A stretch of 55,699 nt of DNA from Lutibacter sp. (GTDB lineage: Bacteria > Bacteroidota > Bacteroidia > Flavobacteriales > Flavobacteriaceae), in contig NZ_WTAR01000114.1 in assembly GCF_013139515.1 (NCBI RefSeq), forward strand, positions 1-55,699, given 5' to 3'. The stretch's first letter is position 1. Every line of letters begins with the position of its first letter. The translations under genes were made by a program, and so were the position numbers. Positions 26,312-35,112 of the stretch are shown here, in pieces. The notes under the pieces are model-generated. The model had not been told where the DNA came from, ran no database searches, and saw only the letters and a program-made list of their open reading frames with translations.

Positions 26312-28195
26312 ATGTTAAAAAAAGCGCTTACTTTTTTAGGTTTCTTTTTAGCAATAACACTCACAGTTTATTGCTTAAATACCTATGCCAAAATAAATAC
26401 TGAGCTTGCTACAAATACTAGCGTTGGGTATTATAAAAATACCGAAACAGCAATAGCTACGTATCCTGTAGGAAAAAACAATAAAATAATTGAAGTTGAT
26501 GCTCCTGAAAAGGTGATGGCCGGGAGTTTTACATTAACACCCGTCAATAGTCCTGTGCATACGTGTAATACAATTGATGCTGCAACTTTCACAATTAGCT
26601 ATGCAACAACAGTTGATTATGATGAAACAACGACTTTCTCAGCTTCTTCAGCCAATCCAGAGCTTGCGGGCGCTATATATAGCTTTCCTTCTGGAGACTT
26701 AACAGTTGGCCCAGTAGATTTTAATATGGTTACTACAAATTTAACAGGTATTGCACCGGGAACATATACAATTACAGTTCTTGGAACTGGTAGTGGTGCG
26801 GCTACATTCTCTGTAGATGTTACTTTAACAATTGATGATTTTACTGTTGTTGTTGCTAATACTACAGCTCCAGTTAATGGCGCTACAGGTATTGCCATTG
26901 TTGGACATACGTTTACTTGGAATGCTTTTTCTAATGCAACTTTTTATTTTTTAGATATTGCTACTGACCCTGGATTTACAACAATTGTTAAATCTAAAAA
27001 AGTAACAACAGGTACATCTTGGGTAAATGATTTTACATTAACACAAGGAACAATATATTATTGGAGAGTTAGAGGTAGAAATGCTTGTGTAGCTGCTCCA
27101 GGGACAATTTCAACAACTAAAAATTTCCAAACTCTAGCATTAGATGATACTTGTGGTGCTCCAATAGATAGTGGAACTATTAATCTTGGAATACCTGATG
27201 CTGGTTCAATATCAAATGTTTTAAATGTAGCGTCTAGTATTACAATTAGCGATGTAAATGTAACTCTAAATATTACGCACGATCTTATTAGTGATCTAGT
27301 AGTTACTTTAGAATCTCCGTTAGGAACAACAATTACGTTGTTTGATAATCAATGTGGTGATCAAAATTTGAATGCAACTTTTGATGATTCTGGAAGTTTA
27401 ATATCTTGTACGTACCCAATAACTGGTTTAATCACACCCGTTAATGCGTTATCAAGTTTTAATGGTGAAGATACTGCGGGTAATTGGACTTTAACATTAA
27501 CGGACTCTTTTGGTGGTGATGTTGGAACTTTGGTTAGTTGGTCTTTAGAACTTTGCGAGGCTGTTGCAGCAACTGTTACAGATTCTGTACTTTTTCCACA
27601 TGATGATTATAATTTTTTATCTAGTAGTGTTGGTTCTGAATTAGTTCCTTTATGGTTAGAAGCTACAAGTGCAGGATCTACTGCTTTAGAACAAGTATTT
27701 ACCATTACCCAACTTCCAACTTATACTTTATTTAAAAATGGAGTTGCATTTATTGCTATTGGTGAGACGTTTACACAAGACGATATAAATAATAATTTAA
27801 TTACTTACAACAATACTGCACCAGGAACTGAAATAGACACTTTTATGGTTGATATTACCAATGCAACCAATGGATTTTTACCAAATCAGATAATTACCAT
27901 TAATCTTGACCTTGATGCTTTATTAGGTGTAGATGACGACTTTTTTATAAAAACAGGAATTTCAATATTTCCTACGGTTTCAAATGGAGAGTTTAAAATT
28001 TCTTCTAGTAAATATTTAGGGAAAGCTATAATAGAGTTATATACTTATACTGGTATGCGTGTATTTACAGATGAATTAAACTTTAATGGAAACACTTTAG
28101 AGTCTGTAAATGTTTCTAATTTAGCACAAGGAATTTATATTTTAAAAATAATTTCAGACACAACTGTTGGAAGTAAAAAAATAATTATTAGATAA
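26312..28195 (+). CDS. Secreted T9SS type A sorting-domain protein with fibronectin-like and P-domains
   Basis: A 627-residue protein. It has a signal sequence (about 1-26), an uncharacterised beta-rich region (70-175), a fibronectin III-like module (185-274, ending YYWRVRGRNAC), a proprotein-convertase P-domain (285-415, with HDLISDLVVTLESPLGT and FNGEDTAGNWTL), a cadherin-like module (422-532) and a type A C-terminal sorting domain (548-627). This architecture follows the catalytic domain in many flavobacterial secreted proteases, but no protease domain or HExxH motif is present. It is likely a cell-surface or shed binding protein exported by the T9SS. Confidence 0.88.
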   Translation: MLKKALTFLGFFLAITLTVYCLNTYAKINTELATNTSVGYYKNTETAIATYPVGKNNKIIEVDAPEKVMAGSFTLTPVNSPVHTCNTIDAATFTISYATTVDYDETTTFSASSANPELAGAIYSFPSGDLTVGPVDFNMVTTNLTGIAPGTYTITVLGTGSGAATFSVDVTLTIDDFTVVVANTTAPVNGATGIAIVGHTFTWNAFSNATFYFLDIATDPGFTTIVKSKKVTTGTSWVNDFTLTQGTIYYWRVRGRNACVAAPGTISTTKNFQTLALDDTCGAPIDSGTINLGIPDAGSISNVLNVASSITISDVNVTLNITHDLISDLVVTLESPLGTTITLFDNQCGDQNLNATFDDSGSLISCTYPITGLITPVNALSSFNGEDTAGNWTLTLTDSFGGDVGTLVSWSLELCEAVAATVTDSVLFPHDDYNFLSSSVGSELVPLWLEATSAGSTALEQVFTITQLPTYTLFKNGVAFIAIGETFTQDDINNNLITYNNTAPGTEIDTFMVDITNATNGFLPNQIITINLDLDALLGVDDDFFIKTGISIFPTVSNGEFKISSSKYLGKAIIELYTYTGMRVFTDELNFNGNTLESVNVSNLAQGIYILKIISDTTVGSKKIIIR

Positions 28196-28216
28196 TATTA
28201 AATCTAAAACACAACA

Positions 28217-28376
28217 GATTACTTCGTCGTGAAAAACTCCTCGTAATAACACGTCATTGCGAAGTTTTGAGAAAAACTGCGGCAATCTGTTTCTTTGTAA
28301 AAGATGACTACGTTGTGAGAAACTCCTTATAATAACACGTCATTGTGAATGCAACACAGTGAAATGAAGCAATCTC
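28217..28376. repeat. Degenerate dispersed repeat, two tandem copies
   Basis: Segments 28217-28263 and 28303-28349 share the pattern GAxxACTxCGTxGTGAxAAACTCCT...AATAACACGTCATTG, 86 bases apart. The end CGTCATTGTGAA...GAAGCAATCTCATG resembles the 'CGTCATTGCGA...GAAGCAATCT' noncoding repeats scattered through many Bacteroidota genomes. The copies have decayed and encode nothing. Confidence 0.65.
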
Positions 28377-28438
28377 ATGATTAAATATAAAAAGTAATAG
28401 ATTATTTTGTTGTTATGGTTCCTTGTAAAGACTATGTT

Positions 28439-28894
28439 TTAATAAATCTCTAAAATTTTAGCTTCATTAAAAGGAATAACAGCACCAATACTTTTCCCTA
28501 ATAATTGTTTTCCAATTGGTGAATTTGTAGAAACTGCATAAAAATTCACAGAATTAATAGTTATTTCACCAACACTTATAGCTAAATAATAATTTACTTT
28601 GGTAGTTTTAATTAAACTTCCCAAACAGATAATTTTAGAAGTTTTTTGAGTCTCTATTTTAGCTAACACTTCTTTCATTTCAATAATTGAGGCTAATTGT
28701 TGACTAGCTTTCTCCATTTCTAATTGCAACATTGCTCTTCCTGTTTCATGTTTATCACCGGCCGAACTTTTAGTTTCGGAAAACAAGGATTTTTTGTTAG
28801 ATTCAATAATTGAAGTAACAGTGTTGTGTTTTTCTTCAACAAACAACAAACAAGCTTTATATAATTTTATTTTTATTTCTAAGAAATTCTTCAT
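28439..28894 (-). CDS. GreA/GreB family transcript-cleavage-factor-like protein
   Basis: A 151-residue protein with an N-terminal helical hairpin (about 1-75) and a C-terminal FKBP-like GreA/B domain ending in SPIGKQLLGKSIGAVI. True Gre factors insert the hairpin into RNA polymerase's secondary channel. Here the hairpin tip has a GDKHETGRAM motif rather than the usual acidic D-x-x-E tip. It may therefore be a Gre-like regulator without normal cleavage activity (inference). A TATTTTTA -7-like element lies at 28905-28912. Confidence 0.8.
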   Translation of the reverse strand: MKNFLEIKIKLYKACLLFVEEKHNTVTSIIESNKKSLFSETKSSAGDKHETGRAMLQLEMEKASQQLASIIEMKEVLAKIETQKTSKIICLGSLIKTTKVNYYLAISVGEITINSVNFYAVSTNSPIGKQLLGKSIGAVIPFNEAKILEIY

Positions 28895-28936
28895 AATTTA
28901 AGAGTAAAAATAGCTCAATAAATTTTCATAAAAAAT

Positions 28937-30271
28937 TTAAAAACCAATATAAACTGCAACAACAATTGCTATAGCTCCAACGCTTAATATTACCAACGTA
29001 AATTTAAAAATGAACTTAAACCACTTATTAAAAGGTATTCCTGCAATGGCTATAATTGCCATTAAAGCGCCTTGTGTTGGATAAATTAAATCCGTCATAA
29101 CAGCACCATATTGATAAGCTAATACACAAACCTGACGAGAAATTCCAATTAAATCAGATAATGGAGCTAAAATGGGCATTGTTAAAATGGCTTGACCCGA
29201 ATAACTTGAAACTGGAAAATGTAACAAAGATTGAGAAACCATCATGGAGATAGCCGCTAAGCTTTTTGGTAAGTATTGCATTGGCTTAAACAAACCGTAT
29301 ATGATTGAATCTATAATCATTCCTTGTTTTAAAATAATTGAAATACTACTTGCAAAACCAACAATCATAGCGGCAAAAACTAATTCTTTAAAACCATTAA
29401 TATAGGTTTCAATAGTGCCGTTCATTCCTAGTTTTCCAATTAAACCAACTAGTATTCCAAGTGCGAAAAATTCTGCTGACATTTCATTAAATCCCCAGTT
29501 ATATTTCATCATTCCAATAACCAAAATAACAAAAGCTATCCCAACAAGTATTAAAATTAGAATACTTCGTACACTTACTTTTTCAATCAATTCATTCTTT
29601 TCTACAAGCTTTTCAATTTTGTTTTTATTTGCATATCTAATAATCATAAACATCCAAACTACAAATGCAATAAACATAATTATTAATCTAAATTCACTTC
29701 CCGAAAGAAATTCTAAACCAGTTTCTTTTTGAGCAATTACAACTGCAAACGGATTAATTGGACTAAAAGAAGCGCCTAAAATTGCAGATCCAAAACTTAT
29801 GGCAATTGCCACAAAAGCGTTATAACCTAAACGCGAAGTTAAATAGAGTAAAACAGGCATCATTGCAATTATTTCTTCTTGCAAACCCATAAGTGCACCA
29901 GCAATTAAAAAAATAATAGAAACTAATATTAATACAATTTCTTCTCTTCCTTTGAGTTTTACAGTTAAAAATGTAATCCCTTCTTTTAGTGCTCCTGTTT
30001 TTTCAATCACATAAAAACAACCGCCAATTAAAAGAATTAGCGCAATTAAATCTGCTCTATCTACTATTCCTTCGGGAATAGATACGATTGTTTTAAAAAT
30101 TGAAATTGGTTCTGCGTCAACTAATTTGTAAGAATTTGGAACTACGGTTACCTGATTCGTTTCTGGATTGGTAATTCTTTCGTATTGTCCTTGAGGAATA
30201 ATGTAGGTTAAAATTGCAGAAAGCAAGATAAACCCAATCATAATGACTAGCGCATTCGGGAATTTTTTCAT
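28937..30271 (-). CDS. YfcC-family (DcuC/ArcD-like) membrane transporter
   Basis: A 444-residue protein with about twelve membrane helices and an early periplasmic loop (QGQYERITNPETNQ). The motifs GALMGLQEEIIAMMPVL and SFSPINPFAVVIAQKETGL, and a late HFPVSSYSGQAILTMPILAPL, place it in the YfcC/SdaT group of the ion transporter superfamily. Members move basic amino acids or C4-type substrates. The substrate is unknown here. It precedes the Gre-like gene on the same strand by 42 bases. Confidence 0.82.
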   Translation of the reverse strand: MKKFPNALVIMIGFILLSAILTYIIPQGQYERITNPETNQVTVVPNSYKLVDAEPISIFKTIVSIPEGIVDRADLIALILLIGGCFYVIEKTGALKEGITFLTVKLKGREEIVLILVSIIFLIAGALMGLQEEIIAMMPVLLYLTSRLGYNAFVAIAISFGSAILGASFSPINPFAVVIAQKETGLEFLSGSEFRLIIMFIAFVVWMFMIIRYANKNKIEKLVEKNELIEKVSVRSILILILVGIAFVILVIGMMKYNWGFNEMSAEFFALGILVGLIGKLGMNGTIETYINGFKELVFAAMIVGFASSISIILKQGMIIDSIIYGLFKPMQYLPKSLAAISMMVSQSLLHFPVSSYSGQAILTMPILAPLSDLIGISRQVCVLAYQYGAVMTDLIYPTQGALMAIIAIAGIPFNKWFKFIFKFTLVILSVGAIAIVVAVYIGF

Positions 30272-30350
30272 TCGTTTAGTTAGTTAGTATTTTGAAAGGT
30301 AGTAAAAAAATATAACCAATAGGTTTTTAGGTAATTATACTAGATAATCT

Positions 30351-30358
30351 TAATTTTG
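30351..30358 (+). promoter_or_regulatory. -7 element (TAATTTTG) for the radical SAM gene
   Basis: A perfect TAnnTTTG match with eight bases to the ATG at 30367, predicting an almost leaderless transcript. Confidence 0.55.
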
Positions 30359-30366
30359 AATCGCAG

Positions 30367-31302
30367 ATGAAAAAAGTGAATTTTACAGGAAAAAGGTACT
30401 TAGATTACTCTTCTTTTATCAAATCGATATTTGGTGAAAGAGTTCAAAAAATATCGTTAGATATTGGTTTTTCTTGTCCGAACAGAGATGGTTCAAAAGG
30501 ATATGGCGGTTGCACGTATTGTAATAATAATACGTTTAATCCTGATTATTGCGAGCCAACAAAAAGTATTAAAGAGCAACTAGAACAAGGTATTTTCTTC
30601 TTCGGTAAAAAATACAAAGCGCAACAATATTTAGCATATTTTCAAGCCTATACAAATACATATTCCGATTTAGATTCGCTTAAAAAAATGTATGAGGAAG
30701 CGTTAAATGTTGAAGGAGTTATTGGGTTGGTTATTGGAACAAGACCCGATTGTATTTCAGAAGAAATTATTGATTATTTATCTTTTTTATCAGAAAAAAA
30801 CTTCATTTCGTTAGAATTTGGCGTTGAAAGTACTTTAAACAGAACATTGGAGAATGTAAACAGATGCCATACGTTTGAAGAAACTAAAGTAACGTACGAA
30901 AAATGCAAAAACAAAGGGTTTCATTTAGGTGCTCATTTAATAATTGGGTTACCAGGAGAAACAAAAGAGGAGTTGCTAAACCACGCTATTGAAATTTCTA
31001 AATTACCTATTGACACTCTAAAACTACACCATTTACAAATTGTAAAAAAGTCTGTGATGGAAGTTCAATACAAACGAAATCCTGAGAATTTCAACTTATT
31101 CACTTCAGAAAATTACATTGATTTTATAAGTGATTTTATCGGTAATTTACGCCCAGATATAATTATTGAACGCTTTATTAGTGAAACGCCACAAGGTTTA
31201 TTAATTGCGCCAAAATGGAACAACCTTAAAAATTTTGAAATAGTTGCTAAAATTGATAAAAAACTCATTGAAAAAAATACGTGGCAAGGGAAAAATTATT
31301 AG
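30367..31302 (+). CDS. TIGR01212 family (YhcC/YtqA-like) radical SAM protein
   Basis: A 311-residue radical SAM enzyme. The cluster cysteines are C37, C49 and C52 (CPNRDGSKGYGGCTYC), a CX11CX2C spacing typical of this family rather than classic CX3CX2C. GTRPDCIS and HLIIGLPGET provide further SAM-barrel signatures. The Bacillus relative YtqA is implicated in tRNA wobble-uridine side-chain modification; transfer of that role here is inference. It ends three bases from a convergent pseudogene. Confidence 0.9.
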   Translation: MKKVNFTGKRYLDYSSFIKSIFGERVQKISLDIGFSCPNRDGSKGYGGCTYCNNNTFNPDYCEPTKSIKEQLEQGIFFFGKKYKAQQYLAYFQAYTNTYSDLDSLKKMYEEALNVEGVIGLVIGTRPDCISEEIIDYLSFLSEKNFISLEFGVESTLNRTLENVNRCHTFEETKVTYEKCKNKGFHLGAHLIIGLPGETKEELLNHAIEISKLPIDTLKLHHLQIVKKSVMEVQYKRNPENFNLFTSENYIDFISDFIGNLRPDIIIERFISETPQGLLIAPKWNNLKNFEIVAKIDKKLIEKNTWQGKNY

Positions 31303-31305
31303 GTT

Positions 31306-32243
31306 TTACTGCTCATTCAAAAGAACTGTGCTCCAAGTACGCATATCATTCCACAAGCTTTCATTATCGATATCTGAAATATATAATTCATAATATCTTG
31401 CTTCATAGTTTGTATATCCTAATTCAATTCCTGTAGCCGGATTTCCACTTGTAACTTTATCAACGCCGGTAAATGGCGAAGTCCAAGAAGTTAATGCTTG
31501 AAACATAATATAAGTATCGTCAGAAACCATATTTATTTGGAAATGCTTCTCTTATATTGTGTACTGAAACACTAACTAATTGCGTTAATAAATTTTTCTC
31601 ATGTATAAGAAGCTAAATTAACCAATTTCCCAGAAGTATCTCGTATTCCAGATAAGCCCATAACAGGAGCGTCCACCGATTCAAGAGTTGGATGTTCAGA
31701 TAATGGAATCATTGTTCCGTCAGCTAATGCAACTTGATGATTTGCTAAAGCTTCAGCTGCATTACCCCAAGCTTCTAATCCAAATGCATCCCAAGGAACT
31801 GGACTTCCTGATGAAAAATTCCAAGTTTCAGAAGCACTATCTAAAACATATTGTGGTGTGTTAAAAACTAAAACTTCTAAAGTTAGTTTTTGATTAATGT
31901 CTTGTAATTTTGCAATAGCATCATCAATGGTAGTGTAATTGTAATTTCCTTGAGATGGCTCTAGTTCTCCCCAATTAATTCTTAAGGTAAAACCCGAAAC
32001 AAAATCGTAATCACGAATATTTCCCGTTGTATTTCCATTGCTTAAAACGTAAATTCCTTTTGGGTTTGTATCATTATCAGAATTCCCTGTAGTGTCTTCA
32101 TTATTTACAGTATCATAAATAATAGGATTGTCAGAATTTGAACAGTTAAAAAATAAAATTGATAGAAACAAAACAAGTGCTTGTTTTTTTATTTTAAAGG
32201 GTGTTTGAGAGTTTGGTTTATGTATACCTACATGTTTAGACAC
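31306..32243 (-). pseudogene. Broken glycoside-hydrolase-like lipoprotein gene
   Basis: The 5' part (32243-31599) encodes a lipoprotein signal (FLSILFFNC) and the start of a TIM-barrel-like enzyme (LRINWGELEPSQGNYNY). It stops at 31599. A second frame (about 31607-31520) continues plausibly with LLTQLVSVSVHNIREAFPNK, then a third frame (31551-31306) gives a C-terminal piece (YIMFQALTSWTSPF to LLNEQ). Two frame changes and a shortened middle indicate a decayed gene rather than two genes. The original function was probably polysaccharide degradation (inference). Confidence 0.75.
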
Positions 32244-32463
32244 TTAAAATACTAAAAAGTTTAATAGTCGTATTAAAAAAATCACATGACATAAATTGTT
32301 TAAAATTTTGTATGTTTAACATATGTTTATAAAAGCTGTAAAACACCTTTCTGAAATGCCTTGGGTTTTTATTCCCGGTTTATAGGTTAACATAACTTTT
32401 CCTGTTCGTAAGAATTTCTATTTACAACAAAATTTCATCATTCATTTTAAATTTAAAAACAGT

Positions 32464-33597
32464 ATGAGCAATATAATTGTATTAGGTGCCGGTATGGTTG
32501 GTAGTACTATGGCTATTGATATGGCAAAAAAACATAACGTAACAATCACAGATTTTAGTGAAAAAGCATTAGAAAAAGCTATAAAAAAATGTGACAAACT
32601 TATTCCTGAAATTCTAGATGTAACAGATAAAAAATTACTTCAAGAAATAATAAAGCCCTTTGATTTGGTAATATGTGCGGTGCCTGGATTTTTAGGTTTT
32701 GAAACTATGAGAGCTATTATTGAAGCTAAAAAAAATGTAGTTGATATTTCATTTTTCCCTGAAAATTCTTTAGAATTAGATACGCTCGCAAAACAAAAAA
32801 ATGTAACCGCTATTGTAGATTGTGGAGTAGCTCCAGGAATGGGAAATATAATTTTAGGGTATTACAATGAAAAATTAAAATTAACCGATTTTGAATGTCT
32901 GGTTGGTGGTTTACCAAAAGTAAAAAAATGGCCTTTTAGTTATAAAGCACCTTTTTCACCTGTTGATGTTATTGAAGAATATACGCGTCCGGCTCGTTAT
33001 GTTGAAAACAGTCATATTATTGTAAAAGAAGCTTTATCAGATTGTGAATTTGTGAATTTTGATGGAGTTGGAACACTTGAATCCTTTAATTCTGACGGAT
33101 TACGTTCTATTATTTTTACGATGCCTCATATTAAAAATATGAAAGAAAAAACATTGCGTTACCCAAATCATATTGAATATATAAAAGTGTTAAAAGCAAG
33201 TGGGTTTTTTAATGAAAAAACAATAAATATTAACGGAACTGAGGTTTCTCCTTTAGAATTTTCTTCAAAAATCTTATTTAACGAATGGAAACTAGGCGAT
33301 ACTGAAGAAGAACTTACTGTGATGCGAATAACGCTTAAAGGAACCAATGAAATAGGAGAAAATAAAACCATTGTTTATAATTTACACGATGAATATTGTG
33401 CTGATACTCAAACTTCATCTATGGCGCGTACAACTGGTTATACCGCAACTGCGGCTGCCAATATGTTTTTAGATGGTTTGTTTAGTGAAAAAGGTGTTTT
33501 TCCTCCTGAGTTGTTTGGAAAACATGAAGAGTGTTTTAAGTATGTTTTAAATTATTTAAAAGAACGAAATGTGATTTATAAAATGGAGGATTTTTAA
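32464..33597 (+). CDS. Saccharopine dehydrogenase family oxidoreductase
   Basis: A 377-residue protein with an N-terminal Rossmann fold (IIVLGAGMVGSTMAIDMA) and the family's DCGVAPGMGNIILGYY segment, followed by the catalytic domain. This is the saccharopine dehydrogenase/LYS9-like family, which oxidises or reduces amino-acid conjugates with NAD(P). Many bacterial members act on carboxynorspermidine or unknown substrates, so I do not assign lysine metabolism. A TAAATTTA -7-like element (32448-32455) precedes it. Confidence 0.85.
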   Translation: MSNIIVLGAGMVGSTMAIDMAKKHNVTITDFSEKALEKAIKKCDKLIPEILDVTDKKLLQEIIKPFDLVICAVPGFLGFETMRAIIEAKKNVVDISFFPENSLELDTLAKQKNVTAIVDCGVAPGMGNIILGYYNEKLKLTDFECLVGGLPKVKKWPFSYKAPFSPVDVIEEYTRPARYVENSHIIVKEALSDCEFVNFDGVGTLESFNSDGLRSIIFTMPHIKNMKEKTLRYPNHIEYIKVLKASGFFNEKTININGTEVSPLEFSSKILFNEWKLGDTEEELTVMRITLKGTNEIGENKTIVYNLHDEYCADTQTSSMARTTGYTATAAANMFLDGLFSEKGVFPPELFGKHEECFKYVLNYLKERNVIYKMEDF

Positions 33598-33793
33598 TAT
33601 ATTATTTTATACTTAATTTAAAATCGACAAACTAATTTATTACAACATAAAGGCATTATTGTGGAGACTATTTTAGTTTATAATTTAATTTTTAGAAAAG
33701 AAATAATTAAATTATAAACTTAAGCACAACGCCTCATAAAATTTTTGCTTAAATTTGAACTAACACAAACTACAAACATTTAAAGAAAATATC
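33598..33793 (+). promoter_or_regulatory. Hairpin and promoter region before the small lysine-rich gene
   Basis: A perfect 16-base-pair hairpin (33675-33690 with 33705-33720, 14-base loop) follows the dehydrogenase gene and may end its transcript, although no T run is present. A TAAATTTG -7 element at 33750-33757 lies 36 bases before the ATG of the 32-codon gene. Confidence 0.55.
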
Positions 33794-33892
33794 ATGGCAA
33801 AAGGTAGAGATTCACAGAAAAACGTTAAAAAAGAACCGGCTAAAACTCCAAAAGAAAAAAAAGCAGAAAAGAGACTGAAAAAAGCGAAATAA
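33794..33892 (+). CDS. Small lysine-rich protein (32 residues)
   Basis: The frame starts ATG (33794) and ends TAA (33890-33892). It encodes MAKGRDSQKNVKKEPAKT followed by a run of Lys, Glu and Ala ending in KKAK. Fifteen of 32 residues are Lys or Arg. The opening matches a small conserved Bacteroidota protein type that begins MAKG(K/R)D(S/A)QK. A -7 box 36 bases upstream and a hairpin downstream support a real transcript. It may bind RNA, ribosomes or DNA (inference from charge). No function is known to me. Confidence 0.7.
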   Translation: MAKGRDSQKNVKKEPAKTPKEKKAEKRLKKAK

Positions 33893-33930
33893 GATTACTT
33901 GTTTTCTTAAAACCCTCAACACTAAACCGT

Positions 33931-33989
33931 TATTATTCTTACGTAGATCGGGATCCACAAACTAGATTTCTTTCTACGTAAGAATGATA
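33931..33989. repeat. Inverted repeat between the lysine-rich gene and dinB
   Basis: ATTCTTACGTAGA (33935-33947) and its exact complement (33973-33985) flank a 25-base spacer; the outer four bases pair with one mismatch. It lies between two convergent genes and could end transcription in both directions or be a small mobile palindrome. Confidence 0.6.
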
Positions 33990-33998
33990 TACTAATTG

Positions 33999-35090
33999 TT
34001 AAAACTCAAATTTTAACTGAATATCAATTGCTTTTTCAATTTTTTTTGAATGAATATTTAAGTTAGTAACTGAAATTCCTAACAAACGTACTGAGTTCAT
34101 TACTTTTTCTTGAAAAAGTAATTCTTTAACGGTTTCAAATAAAATTGTTTTGTCTTTCACAAAATAGGGCACTGTTTTACTGCGAGTTTGTGTTTTAAAA
34201 TCGCTGTATTTTATTTTTAAAGTGATGGTTTTTCCTGAAACTTTTGAATGAATTAATCGTTGTTCTAATTCGGCTGAAATTTTTTCTAATTTTTCGAGCA
34301 TAAATATTTCAGAAGTCAAATTTTTTATAAATGTATGTTCTGCAGCAACTGATTTTCTAAGTCGGTTTGGTTTTACTTCACTATGGTGAATTCCGCGAAC
34401 AATATTGTAATAATGACTACCAGATTTTTTAAAATGCTGAGCTAAAAATTCCTGACTTTTATCTTTTAAATTTTCCCCGTTAAATATTCCTAAACTGTAC
34501 ATTTTTGCAGCAGTTACTTTCCCAATTCCAAAGAATTTTTCAATAGGTAATTCTTCTAAAAAAGAAAGAACTTCTTCTGGTGGAATAGTTTTTTGTCCGT
34601 TTGGTTTATTAATATCAGAAGCAATTTTAGCAACAAATTTACTGTTTGATATTCCTGCGGAAGCATTCAAATGCAATTCATTAAAAATCCGTTGTCTTAT
34701 TTCTTTTGCAATTAAACTTGCTGATGGATTTCCTTTTTTGTTTTCAGTAACATCTAAATAAGCTTCATCTAATGAAAGTGGCTCAATCAAATCGGTATAA
34801 TCATAAAAAATAGCGCGTATTTTTTGAGAAATTTCTTTATATCTCTCAAATCGAGGTTTTACAAATAGTAAGTGTGGACAATTCTTTTTGGCTATTACAC
34901 CACTCATTGCCGAACGAACATTAAATTTTCGCGCTTCATAACTTGCTGCTGCAACAACACCACGCTCTCCACCACCTCCAACAGCTACAGGTTTACCTCT
35001 TAATTCAGGATTGTCTAATTGTTCAACAGATGCAAAAAAGGCATCCATATCTATATGAATTATTTTACGATGTTGTACATTTTCGTTCAC
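33999..35090 (-). CDS. dinB: DNA polymerase IV (Y-family translesion polymerase)
   Basis: A 363-residue Y-family polymerase. The catalytic motifs are IHIDMDAFFASVEQ (first Asp pair) and SLDEAYLDV (Asp-Glu), with ERGVVAAASYEARKFNVRSA in the fingers and the little-finger domain at the end. It copies damaged templates. It is the last gene of a same-strand run, 22 bases after the small membrane protein gene. No LexA-type box is evident. Confidence 0.95.
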   Translation of the reverse strand: MNENVQHRKIIHIDMDAFFASVEQLDNPELRGKPVAVGGGGERGVVAAASYEARKFNVRSAMSGVIAKKNCPHLLFVKPRFERYKEISQKIRAIFYDYTDLIEPLSLDEAYLDVTENKKGNPSASLIAKEIRQRIFNELHLNASAGISNSKFVAKIASDINKPNGQKTIPPEEVLSFLEELPIEKFFGIGKVTAAKMYSLGIFNGENLKDKSQEFLAQHFKKSGSHYYNIVRGIHHSEVKPNRLRKSVAAEHTFIKNLTSEIFMLEKLEKISAELEQRLIHSKVSGKTITLKIKYSDFKTQTRSKTVPYFVKDKTILFETVKELLFQEKVMNSVRLLGISVTNLNIHSKKIEKAIDIQLKFEF

Positions 35091-35112
35091 TTTATAAAAC
35101 TACAAAACTTTA

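Noticed and set aside
31306-32243. Two separate intact genes (31306-31530 and 31599-32243)
   Set aside because: The spacer translates in a third frame into a segment that joins them, and the short piece has no plausible own start, so a single broken gene is more likely.
33931-33989. Integron attC-like recombination site
   Set aside because: No conserved attC core sites, no integrase and no gene-cassette pattern are present.
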